In this document: piece after piece, positions 1 to 7,734 of the stretch | Numbering within the stretch: position 1 is the stretch's first letter | Layout of the letters: every line of letters begins with the position of its first letter | Source of the DNA: Acetobacteraceae bacterium | GTDB lineage: Bacteria > Pseudomonadota > Alphaproteobacteria > Acetobacterales > Acetobacteraceae | Reading direction: 5' to 3' | Assembly (NCBI GenBank): GCA_027482245.1 | Contig: JAIXWG010000039.1 | Location: forward strand, 186,001-250,000 | DNA: 64,000 nt | The notes under the pieces: generated by a model | Seen by the model: the letters and a program-made list of their open reading frames with translations, nothing else | What the model was told of the DNA's origin: nothing | Database searches by the model: none | Program-made: the position numbers and the translations under genes

Positions 1-1008
1 CAGGTCGAGGTCGCCGAAGCCCTTGGCGGAGGGGTGGATGCGGAGTTCCGTCTCGATCCCGGCCAGCGTCAGTTCCCGCGCCAGGCGCGGCACGCGGACG
101 GTGGGGCCGCCTTGCGACTTGTTCTCATTCCCATGAAGGAAAAGGCCGACCTTGCGCGGGCGGTCGGCACGCCGGACCTTCGTCTCCGGCGCGCTCAGCG
201 TGATGCCGTGCTGCTTCGCCAGGCCCTGGAAGACGCGGTCATGCCCTTCCGCCCAGGCGTCCCAGGTGCGGTCCATGACGGAGGCGCGGAGTGCCCGCTT
301 CTTCTCCACCAGTTCCAGCAGCACGCGGCGCAGGTCCGCGACGTCACCGACCTGGTATTCGACATGCGGGAATTCCGGCACCCAGCCGATGGCGGGGGCG
401 ATGATCTCCGTCCCCGCGGCCAGGGCTTCCACCACACACATCGGGCCGCCTTCGTACAGCGCCGGGACCAGCACGTAGTCCAGGCTGCGGTAGTAGTCCG
501 GCAGGTCGGCGCCGGGCAGTTCCAGCGCCGGGCCGGGCCAGCCGGTGCCGGTGAAGGACCATTCGATCTCCGGGATGTCCTGCACCGCGGCGACCAGGTG
601 CTCCCCCTTCCGGCCGGTGTGGTAGGTGCGGCCGACGACGCCGATGCGCAGCTTCGGCTTGAACGTTTCCGTGTCCACGCCGGGGGAGATGGTGGTGACG
701 TGCTCGATGCCGGCGTCGCGCAGCACGCCTTCGTAGAGGCGCGCATGGCAGACGCAGTGCTCCACCTCCCGCGCCACCTGGAAGAACTGCTCGTAGGCGG
801 GGCCCTCGGGCTCCAGATGCGCGAAATAGGCGACCTCGATGGGCGACAGGCGCGGGCCGCGGCAGGAATAGGTGACGTAGTACTGGATGGCGGCCTTGGG
901 GTCGCGGCCGTCGCCGAAGGTCACGTAGGGCAGGCGGTCGGCAACTTCGGATGCCAGCTTTTCAAGGATCCAGCCGCGGTCGGACGTAACGATATTCACC
1001 GTTGTCAT
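1..1008 (-). CDS. GT4-type glycosyltransferase, C-terminus cut off by window edge
   Basis: Reading from the ATG at 1006-1008 the minus strand stays open for 336 codons to the window edge, so the C-terminus is missing. The second half has GT-B family 4 features: a strand-turn GVVGRTYHTGRKGEHL (about 123-138), as found at the start of the nucleotide-sugar domain, and EGGPMCVVEALAAG (about 186-199), which matches the donor-binding E-x7-E region. The protein probably transfers a sugar from a nucleotide-sugar donor in the cytoplasm. Acceptor and sugar are not predictable. It is divergent from the glycan cluster starting at 1587, which supports a role in the same surface polysaccharide. The family call is firm; the substrate is unknown. 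Confidence 0.85.
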   Translation of the reverse strand, partial: MTTVNIVTSDRGWILEKLASEVADRLPYVTFGDGRDPKAAIQYYVTYSCRGPRLSPIEVAYFAHLEPEGPAYEQFFQVAREVEHCVCHARLYEGVLRDAGIEHVTTISPGVDTETFKPKLRIGVVGRTYHTGRKGEHLVAAVQDIPEIEWSFTGTGWPGPALELPGADLPDYYRSLDYVLVPALYEGGPMCVVEALAAGTEIIAPAIGWVPEFPHVEYQVGDVADLRRVLLELVEKKRALRASVMDRTWDAWAEGHDRVFQGLAKQHGITLSAPETKVRRADRPRKVGLFLHGNENKSQGGPTVRVPRLARELTLAGIETELRIHPSAKGFGDLDL

Positions 1009-1586
1009 GCGTCGGTTCGTCCCAAGATATCGCGAAGGCGGAGGTTGCCCGGGCTGGCCGGGAGGAGGCGGATGGCGGTGGACCGGCAGGCCGGCCGATG
1101 CCGGGTCACGGTCCGGGTCGCGTGTGCCGCGATGCGGCTGCCGGGCCGCGCGGAGGCCCCGGTACCGCCTGTCCTGAGGTCACGAAACACGAGTACCCTC
1201 TCAACGTGCGGCGTATCTAGCCCGTACCTCACGCGGCATTCCAGCCCCGCCAGACACTCTTAATGCAACCGCCACGAGTTCTTCTGGTTGCATATGGCTA
1301 TTTTTCATGCAACCCGCCCCAGCACCTTGCACGGGTCGCGGGCGTGCCGCCCGGGACGGCCGTGGCACCGCCTCCTCCGGCCGCGCATCTGGCGGGGAGG
1401 CGCCGTGGCCGGTATAGCTCTGGCCGAGGCGTGCCCACCCACGCCGACGCCACCCACGCCGATACCGTCCAACCGGGCCACGCAGCGTCGTCCTCGCCCG
1501 GCGGATCGCGGATCCGAAGGAAGTCGCCGATGTGCCTGTCATCCCGCCTCCCATCCAACGCCCCCACGGCCACGGCGGGCTGAGGC
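1009..1586. other. Divergent intergenic region, 578 bp, no supported gene
   Basis: This gap lies between the divergent GT4 gene and the epimerase gene. The reading frames inside it are short, rich in Arg, Ala and Pro, and have no recognisable motif, so I call no gene. About 1180-1320 is less GC-rich and contains three copies of an 8-bp motif (separate entry). A 13-bp direct repeat, CCACCCACGCCGA, occurs twice around 1436-1470. The region probably holds promoters for both flanking genes. Confidence 0.5.
1263..1313. promoter_or_regulatory. Triple ATGCAACC inverted/direct repeat, candidate operator
   Basis: ATGCAACC occurs at 1263-1270, its reverse complement GGTTGCAT at 1286-1293, and ATGCAACC again at 1306-1313. 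The spacing centre to centre is about 20-23 bp, near two helical turns, in an AT-richer stretch between divergent glycan genes. This looks like a cooperative binding site for a dimeric regulator. The regulator is not identified and the call rests on pattern only. Confidence 0.4.
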
Positions 1587-2567
1587 GTGGGCAAGGTCGT
1601 CGTCACGGGTGCCGCGGGCTTCATCGGCGCGCATGTCTGCCAGTCCCTGCTGGCGCGGGGGGAGGCGGTGGTCGGCATCGACAACCTCAACCCCTACTAC
1701 GACCCCGCGCTGAAGCGGGCGCGGCTGGCGGCGCTGACCGGCGGGCATGAGGGCGGGGCCTTCGCCTTCCATGCCATCGACCTGTCGGACCAGGACGCGG
1801 TGCTGGCGCTGTTCAAGGCCGATCCCGCCATCGACCGCGTCGTTCACCTGGGCGCGCAGGCCGGGGTGCGCTGGTCGCTGGAAGCGCCCTTCGCCTACAC
1901 CGCCGCCAACGTCACCGGCCACCTGGCGATCCTGGAGGCGGTGCGGCGGAGCGAGGGGCGGATCGGCCACACCGTCTATGCCTCCACCAGCTCCGTCTAC
2001 GGGTCCCGCACCGACGGCGCGTTCCGGGAGGGGGACCGTGTGGACAGCCCGGCCAGCCTCTACGCCGCCACCAAGGCGGCGGGGGAGCTGATGTCGAAGG
2101 TCTATGTGGACCTCTACAAGCTGAAGCTGACGGGGCTGCGCTTCTTCACGGTCTATGGCCCCTGGGGCCGGCCGGACATGGCCTACTGGCTGTTCACCGA
2201 CGCCATGCTGAAGGGCCGCCCGATCCGCCTGTTCAACGAGGGGCGGATGCGCCGCGACTTCACCTTCGTGGACGACATCGTGGCCGGCATCATCGCGGCG
2301 CTGGACCACCCGCCGGCGGCGCCGGCGCATCGCCTCTACAACATCGGCAACAGCAATCCGGAGGAGCTGCTCGACATGGTCGGCATGCTCGAGGACCTGC
2401 TGGGCGTGACCGCGGTGAAGGAATTGCTGCCGATGCAGCCCGGCGACGTGCCCGCGACCTTCGCCGACGTTTCCGCCATGAAGCGCGACTTCGGCTGGCA
2501 GCCCACCACCGACCTCCGCACCGGCCTGACGCGCTTCGTCGGCTGGTGGCGTGGCCATTTCGGCTGA
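1587..2567 (+). CDS. NAD-dependent epimerase, UDP-glucuronate 4-epimerase type
   Basis: This 326-residue extended short-chain dehydrogenase has the NAD-binding TGAAGFIGAH motif (residues 7-16), IDNLNPYYD (31-39), a catalytic SSVYG region (135-139) and YAATK with Tyr159 and Lys163. NLNPYYD and the RFFTVYGPWGRPDMA stretch are typical of UDP-glucuronate 4-epimerases, which make UDP-galacturonate for capsule or LPS. UDP-glucose or GDP-sugar substrates remain possible. The start is a GTG at 1587 that places the Rossmann motif at the usual distance from the N-terminus. The stop is 20 bp before the next transferase gene, suggesting one operon supplying sugar donors to neighbouring transferases. Confidence 0.85.
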   Translation: MGKVVVTGAAGFIGAHVCQSLLARGEAVVGIDNLNPYYDPALKRARLAALTGGHEGGAFAFHAIDLSDQDAVLALFKADPAIDRVVHLGAQAGVRWSLEAPFAYTAANVTGHLAILEAVRRSEGRIGHTVYASTSSVYGSRTDGAFREGDRVDSPASLYAATKAAGELMSKVYVDLYKLKLTGLRFFTVYGPWGRPDMAYWLFTDAMLKGRPIRLFNEGRMRRDFTFVDDIVAGIIAALDHPPAAPAHRLYNIGNSNPEELLDMVGMLEDLLGVTAVKELLPMQPGDVPATFADVSAMKRDFGWQPTTDLRTGLTRFVGWWRGHFG

Positions 2568-2587
2568 ACCACGGCGCGGCCCGGGCC

Positions 2588-3709
2588 ATGTCCAGCGAAC
2601 TTCCCATCGTGCAGGCGCCGATCATCATCTTCGCCTTCGCGCGCCCCGACTACCTGCGGCGGCTCTGCCGGTCGCTGAAGGCGCAGCAGGGGGTGCTGCT
2701 GGACGAGGCCTCGGTCCACCTGATGCAGGATGGCGCGAAGTCCCGCCGGTCCGGCGTCACCTATGGCGATCCCGCGCTGATCGAGGCCAGCATCGCCGCC
2801 TTCCAGGAGGTGTTCCCGCGCGGGCAGGTCCATGCGGCGCCGGAGAACCTCGGCGTCGCGATGAACATCCTGCGCGGGGAGCGCTTCGCCTTCCAGACGC
2901 TGCGCGCCGACATCGCCTATTTCTTCGAGGAGGACCTGGAGCTCGGCCCCGCCTACCTCGCGATGATGGAGGTGCTGGCATCGCGCTTCGGGCGTCACCG
3001 GCAGCTCGGCTACTTCGCCGCCTATGGCGACCACCGGCGCCAGGGCGATCCGGCGGCGCCGCAGATCGTGCCGCTGGAACACCATTGGGGCTTCGGCCTG
3101 ACGCGGCATTGCTGGCAGGCGATGCAGCCCTGGCTGAAGCCGTTCCACCAGGTCTACCAGCAGGTGGACTACCAGGCGCGGCCGCATCTGCGGATCGTCG
3201 AGCTGTTCGAGGGATGCCGCGTCTCCTCCATGGCGTCGTCGCAGGACGTGGCGAAGACCATGGCCTGCGCCGATCTCGGCTTCGCGCGCATCAATACGGA
3301 TGTCGGCTTCGCCCGCTACATCGGCGCGGTGGGGGAGAGCTTCCGGGAGGATCGCTTCGCCAGCCACGGCTTCGCCGAGGCGCCGGTGGTGGAGGCGCTG
3401 CCGCAGGCGCTGCCCGACGGGTCGGCCGAGCTGCTGGACCGCATCGCGGCCGAGAAGTTCGAGGCCTGTGCCGCGCATCGCCGCGATGCCTATGAGCGCG
3501 AGCTGGCGGTGATGCGCCGCAGCTTCTTCAACCCCGACCGGCCGGTGACGCGGGAGGAGCTGGAAGCGCTGTGGCGGCTGCTGATGGACCGGCTGCCGAC
3601 GGACGAGGAATACTACGAGAAGAATGTCGGCGTCCGCACCCTGCGCCAGGTGCGCCGTTCCCTGCTGCGAAGCCGGGAAGCGCAGGGCAAGGGGTTCTAC
3701 CTCGGCTGA
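2588..3709 (+). CDS. GT-A-like glycosyltransferase with C-terminal DUF4214-like tail
   Basis: The 373-residue protein starts at the ATG at 2588; an upstream in-frame start at 2546 would overlap the epimerase gene. PIIIFAFARPDYL near the N-terminus and FFEEDLEL further on resemble the nucleotide-binding strand and DxD-like metal site of GT-A (GNT-I/GT2-like) enzymes. HHWGFGL and SSQDVAKTM are shared with the N-terminal half of the next gene, so the two are paralogous. The last 50 residues (LWRLLMDRLPTDEEYYEKN and following) resemble a DUF4214 module, also seen in proteins encoded at 5857 and 7054. It probably adds a sugar to a surface glycan; donor and acceptor are unknown. Confidence 0.7.
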   Translation: MSSELPIVQAPIIIFAFARPDYLRRLCRSLKAQQGVLLDEASVHLMQDGAKSRRSGVTYGDPALIEASIAAFQEVFPRGQVHAAPENLGVAMNILRGERFAFQTLRADIAYFFEEDLELGPAYLAMMEVLASRFGRHRQLGYFAAYGDHRRQGDPAAPQIVPLEHHWGFGLTRHCWQAMQPWLKPFHQVYQQVDYQARPHLRIVELFEGCRVSSMASSQDVAKTMACADLGFARINTDVGFARYIGAVGESFREDRFASHGFAEAPVVEALPQALPDGSAELLDRIAAEKFEACAAHRRDAYERELAVMRRSFFNPDRPVTREELEALWRLLMDRLPTDEEYYEKNVGVRTLRQVRRSLLRSREAQGKGFYLG

Positions 3710-3808
3710 GATCCTGGCCGCCCCGTCGTGGGGCGGCATGATGGCGCGGCTGCGGCCGCGGACAACAGGGGCACGGCTGGTGCCGTGACGGATGGGAAGA
3801 CCAGATCG

Positions 3809-5602
3809 ATGCGCCACCCGCCCATCGCCGTGATGTCGTTCAACCGCCCCGACTACCTGCGGGCGGTGCTGTCGAGCCTGGCCGCCCAGGAAGGGGCGGC
3901 GATCGAGGAACGGGAGGTCTTCCTGTTCCAGGACAACTGGCGCAACGCGCAGAGCGGGCGCATCTGCGCCGAGGCCTCCGACATCGAGGCCTGCATCGCC
4001 GTGTTCCGGGAGATCTGCCCGGCCGGCCGGGTGATGGCCACGCCGCACAACATCGGGGTGGCGGAGAACTTCTTCCGCGCCGAGACCCACATGTTCCGGG
4101 AGATCGGCGCCGACTGCGCCTATTTCTTCGAGGACGACCTGGTGCTGGAGCCGCACTACCTCCGCACGCTCGATCGCCTGCGCGATGCCTGCGCGGCGTC
4201 CGGCCAGGTGGGCTACTTCGCCTGCTACGGCAACCTGCAGGCGACGGAGGCCGACCAGCGCAAGAATGCGCGGGCGCTGCGGCGGCTCGCCCATCTCTGG
4301 GGCTTCGGCCTGTTCCGGCAGCACTGGGAGGAGATGCAGCCGGTGATGGCGGATTACTACGCCATGGTGCTGGGGCGGGACTACGGGAGCCGGCCGCGGG
4401 AGGAGATCCTGCGGCACTACCGGGCGCGGGGCATCGATGTCGGCGTCTCCTCCCAGGACGATGTGAAGAAGTCGGTGACGTACTTCCTCGGCCGCGTCGC
4501 GCTGAACACCAACCTCGTCAACGCCCGCTACATCGGCGCCGAGGGCCTGCACATGAACCCGAAGAAGTTCGAGGCCGCCGGCTTCGCCCGCACCGTGCTG
4601 CTCGGCCTGGCCGATGCCGAGTTCGACTTCCCCGACGCCGCGCGGATCGAGGCGCTGCGGCAGGAGGAGGCGACGGCACGGGCCCGCTCGATCGAGAAGG
4701 AGGCGGCCGCGGCCGCGGCCAAGGAAGCCGCGAAGGCCGCGCGCCTGGCCACCCAGGCCGCCCCGCCGGCGGCATCGCCCCCGGCGGCTTCGATGCCGGC
4801 AGCCCCCAAGCCGGCAGCCCCCGTGCCGGCAGCCCCCGTGCCGGCAGCCCCCATGCCGGTAGCCCCCAAGCCGGCGGCTGCCCTGGCGGATGCGCCCGCC
4901 GCCATCACCCGCGCCGCGCCCGCCCTGGCCACGGTGGCGCCGCCGGAGGCCGGACCCGCGGCCGGGGAAGGCGCGGCACCGCCCATCAAGCTCGGCGCGC
5001 CGCGCATGCTGCCGGTCGAACTCGCGCTGTTCGAGAGCGTGCTGGCCAGCGGCCGGCGGCGCTACGCGGAATTCGGCATCGGCGGTTCCACGCTGCTGGC
5101 CGTGCGGCAGGGGTTCGACGCGATCGTGGGCGTCGAATCCGACCAGGGCTGGGCCGCCGCCGTGCGGCAGCATGAGGACGTGGCGCCGGCCGTGGCCGCC
5201 GGGCGCTGCAGCCTGCTGCATGCGGATATCGGCAAGGTGGGCGCCTGGGGCACGCCGGTGGACCGCCAGCACGTGAAGCCCTGGCCGCGCTACATCGCCG
5301 CGATGTGGGAGGAATGGGACCGGCGGGGCAGCTTCCCCGACCTGGTCTTCGTCGATGGGCGCTTCCGCGTGGCCTGCTGCGTTTCCGTCGCGCTGCTGGC
5401 GGCGGCGCGGGCCGCGCATGGGCCGGCGCCGCTGGTGATGATCCATGACGTCACCGACCGCCGGCCCGACTACCGCCGCGTCTTCGACTTCTTCCACCTC
5501 GAGGAACAGGCGGGCGGCCTGTGCGTGCTGACGCCGCGCCAGCGCGTCTCTCCGGAACGGCTGCTGTCGGCCCTGCTCGGCCATGTGTTCGAGCCGATCT
5601 GA
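3809..5602 (+). CDS. GT-A-like transferase fused to a methyltransferase-like domain
   Basis: The protein has 597 residues from the ATG at 3809, giving MRHPPIAVMSFNRPDYL, which aligns with the start of the preceding transferase; a GTG at 3728 would add 27 low-complexity residues. Residues 1-280 are the GT-A-like domain (FFEDDLVLEPHYL, HLWGFGLFRQHW). Residues about 290-390 are an Ala/Pro-rich linker with five-residue tandem repeats. Residues about 395-597 form a Rossmann-like domain with AEFGIGGSTLLAV, like SAM motif I, then FPDLVFVDGRFR and MIHDV, resembling methyltransferases acting on glycans. One chain may both add and cap a sugar. Domain assignment is by eye; substrates are unknown. Confidence 0.7.
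   Translation: MRHPPIAVMSFNRPDYLRAVLSSLAAQEGAAIEEREVFLFQDNWRNAQSGRICAEASDIEACIAVFREICPAGRVMATPHNIGVAENFFRAETHMFREIGADCAYFFEDDLVLEPHYLRTLDRLRDACAASGQVGYFACYGNLQATEADQRKNARALRRLAHLWGFGLFRQHWEEMQPVMADYYAMVLGRDYGSRPREEILRHYRARGIDVGVSSQDDVKKSVTYFLGRVALNTNLVNARYIGAEGLHMNPKKFEAAGFARTVLLGLADAEFDFPDAARIEALRQEEATARARSIEKEAAAAAAKEAAKAARLATQAAPPAASPPAASMPAAPKPAAPVPAAPVPAAPMPVAPKPAAALADAPAAITRAAPALATVAPPEAGPAAGEGAAPPIKLGAPRMLPVELALFESVLASGRRRYAEFGIGGSTLLAVRQGFDAIVGVESDQGWAAAVRQHEDVAPAVAAGRCSLLHADIGKVGAWGTPVDRQHVKPWPRYIAAMWEEWDRRGSFPDLVFVDGRFRVACCVSVALLAAARAAHGPAPLVMIHDVTDRRPDYRRVFDFFHLEEQAGGLCVLTPRQRVSPERLLSALLGHVFEPI
4793..4879 (+). repeat. 15-bp in-frame tandem repeat (Pro-Ala linker)
   Basis: Five full copies and a partial copy of a 15-bp unit, xxGCCGGCAGCCCCC, start at 4793, 4808, 4823, 4838, 4853 and 4868. 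They encode MPAAP, KPAAP, VPAAP, VPAAP, MPVAP, KPAA. The unit keeps frame, so changes in copy number by slippage would alter linker length between the transferase and methyltransferase-like domains without breaking the gene. Confidence 0.9.
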
Positions 5603-5856
5603 GGAGGACTGAATCATTAATCCTTCATTCCTGGCGCTGGCGCGTCCCGCCGATGCCTGTATGGTTCGCGCGCCGGTAGTGCTGGTGATGGCAAAATTGC
5701 CGTCTGGTTCGATCGGGCCGTCGCTGCCTGGCGCCGGGAGGGAAGCCTCCCGCGGGCCGGTCGCCGGTGAGGGCCTGCAACAATCGTCATGGGAGGTGGT
5801 GCCGAGGACGTGCGGCCACGCGGGCCGGGCAGGACGGATGATGCCTGGGGTGTGCG

Positions 5857-7044
5857 ATGGCTGACGGCGCTCGGCGTTCGGAATCCGGCCGGCGGCGCGG
5901 TGGCGGCCGGCAGGGCGGGGCCAGTGGCGCGGGAGATGCCGCCGGCGTGACGGACAGGCTTGAGACGGAGAACGGGACGGTCGTGAGCGACGCAAAGACC
6001 CTCGAAGCGGACCCCAGGCGCGCGGCGGGCGCGAAGCCGCCCCCCGCCCGCAAGCCGGCGCCCAAGCCCATCGACCGGGCCACGACGGCGGAGGATGTGG
6101 TGGCGGCCTACCGGCTGCTGCTGGGCCGCGTGCCCGAATCGGAGGAGGTGGTGGCCGGCCACATCGCCGCGGCGCCGCAGATCGGCGCGCTGCGCGACCG
6201 GATCATGGCATCGGCGGAATTCCAGCGCGTGGCCTATGGCGCGATCGCGACGCCGTCCATCCGGCGCGCCGCCGGCTACGACCCCGTGCCGATGGAGATC
6301 GAGGTCTCCGCGAGCGATACGGAGCGGATGCTGGCGCAGGCCCGCCGGATCTGGACGAAGCTCGGCCAGGAACGGCCCTTCTTCTCGGTGCTGGGTGAGC
6401 GCCGCTTCGCCCCCGACCAGGCGGAGCGCAACACGGAGGCCTTCCAGAAGACCGGGCGCGACGAGATCGAGGTGCTGAAGCGCCGCCTCTCCTCGCTGGA
6501 GATCGATCCGGCGGACCATCCGGATGCCGTCGAATACGGCTGCGGCGTGGGGCGCGTGACGCTGCCGCTCTCCGTCCTGTTCCGGAAGGTGATGGGCTTC
6601 GACATCTCCCAGCCGCATCTCGACCTGGCGCAGCAGGCGGCGCGCGGCGCAGGGCAGCGCAACATCACGCTGGCGGCGGTGAAGGACATCCGCACCCTCG
6701 ATGTGCCGCAGCACGACTTCTTCTATTCGCGCATGGTGCTGCACCGGAACCCGCCGCCCCTGCAGGCGCAGATCCTGCGGCGCTGCCTGGGTCGGATGCG
6801 GGTCGGCGGCATCGCCGTCTTCCAGCTGCTGACGCACCTCGAGGGCTATCGCTACGACACGCGGGAATGGCTGGCGGCCAAGCCGGCGGAGGAGCCGGAG
6901 ACGCATGTGCTGCGCCAGGACATCGTCTTCGGCATCCTGAAGGAGCTGGGCTTCCAGCCCCTGCATGTCGCGCGCGACCACAGCCTGGCGGGCTTCGACC
7001 GCATCTCCACCCAGTTCATCGCCCGCCGCGTGCGGCTTGACTAG
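5857..7044 (+). CDS. SAM-dependent methyltransferase with N-terminal DUF4214-like module
   Basis: The protein has 395 residues if the ATG at 5857 is used. The first 70 are low-complexity Arg/Gly/Pro, and in-frame GTG codons at 5947 and 5983 are realistic alternative starts. Residues about 80-127 (AYRLLLGRVPESEEV to SAEFQRV) match a DUF4214-like helical module. VEYGCGVGRVTLPLS (about 226-240) is a class I methyltransferase motif I, followed by MGFDISQPHLDLA. Later residues (GGIAVFQLLTHLEGY) fit the end of the Rossmann fold. It probably methylates a sugar or lipid-linked glycan made by this cluster. The 254-bp gap before it contains no gene I can support. Confidence 0.75.
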   Translation: MADGARRSESGRRRGGGRQGGASGAGDAAGVTDRLETENGTVVSDAKTLEADPRRAAGAKPPPARKPAPKPIDRATTAEDVVAAYRLLLGRVPESEEVVAGHIAAAPQIGALRDRIMASAEFQRVAYGAIATPSIRRAAGYDPVPMEIEVSASDTERMLAQARRIWTKLGQERPFFSVLGERRFAPDQAERNTEAFQKTGRDEIEVLKRRLSSLEIDPADHPDAVEYGCGVGRVTLPLSVLFRKVMGFDISQPHLDLAQQAARGAGQRNITLAAVKDIRTLDVPQHDFFYSRMVLHRNPPPLQAQILRRCLGRMRVGGIAVFQLLTHLEGYRYDTREWLAAKPAEEPETHVLRQDIVFGILKELGFQPLHVARDHSLAGFDRISTQFIARRVRLD

Positions 7045-7053
7045 CAGGGGCGC

Positions 7054-7734
7054 ATGAGGCTCGGGCATCTCGATGCGGTGACGCAGGCGGGGGTGATCGA
7101 GGGCTGGGCCTGCGACCCGGACCAGCCTGGCACCACCCTCGCCCTGGCCGTGCTGCTGGAAGATGGGACGGAAGTGGCCGCCGGGCGGGCGGAGCTGTTC
7201 CGCAGCGACCTGATGGAGGCGCAGCTGCGCTACGGCTGGTGCGCCTTCCGCCTGTGGTCGGCGCTGGTGCCGGACGCGCTGGCCGCGCAGCCGCTGCGGC
7301 TGGTGGAGACGGCGACCGGCGCCGTGCTGCATGTGCAGCCCCACCTGCCGTTCCGCTACGTCGAGCACCGGGACTGCGAGACGGTGGCGGCGGTGGTGGA
7401 GGAAGACCCGACCATGCTGCGCTCCATCGACCAGCTGGCGGGGTGCGGGGAGCTGTTCGCGACCTTCATCGCCCGCGAAGGGCTGCCCGCCTTCATCCGC
7501 GCGGCCTATGGCTACGTGCTGGGCCGGCCCGCCGATCCCGTCGGCTTCGCGAGCTACGAGAAGCTGATGCGCCGCGGCGCGCTGACCCCCTTCGGCCTGC
7601 TGTCCATCCTGGCGGATAGCGGGGAGTTCCGGTCGCGCCCGCGGCTGCTGCCATCGCCCGTACAGCCCGCCTTCGTCTTCGCGACCGCGCCGGACGCCCC
7701 GGCGGCGACCCTGTCCGGGGCAACCGCGGCCTGA
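7054..7734 (+). CDS. DUF4214-domain protein of the glycan cluster
   Basis: The protein has 226 residues. The N-terminal 70 contain GVIEGWACDPDQPGTTLAL, a GWAxDPxxP beta-rich motif I associate with regions next to glycosyltransferase domains. Residues about 148-195 (YGYVLGRPADPVGFASYEK to DSGEFRSRP) are a clear DUF4214 module, a domain found with surface glycosylation and secreted proteins, function unknown. No signal peptide or membrane segment is seen. It starts 9 bp after the methyltransferase stop and its TGA overlaps the next ATG (ATGA at 7734), so translation is probably coupled. It may be an accessory or scaffold protein for the transferases. Confidence 0.65.
   Translation: MRLGHLDAVTQAGVIEGWACDPDQPGTTLALAVLLEDGTEVAAGRAELFRSDLMEAQLRYGWCAFRLWSALVPDALAAQPLRLVETATGAVLHVQPHLPFRYVEHRDCETVAAVVEEDPTMLRSIDQLAGCGELFATFIAREGLPAFIRAAYGYVLGRPADPVGFASYEKLMRRGALTPFGLLSILADSGEFRSRPRLLPSPVQPAFVFATAPDAPAATLSGATAA

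Noticed and set aside
1201..1554. 117-codon minus-strand frame in the gap before the epimerase
   Set aside because: No motif, no ribosome-binding site, biased Arg/Gly/Pro composition; it overlaps the candidate operator region.
4793..4879. CRISPR-like or mobile repeat
   Set aside because: The 15-bp units are contiguous and in frame, encoding a Pro-Ala linker.
2336..5995. Open reading frame of over 1200 codons on the minus strand
   Set aside because: It is the antisense of the transferase genes. High GC leaves long antisense frames open; the translation is Arg/His/Gly-rich with no motif, and the plus-strand products are clear.
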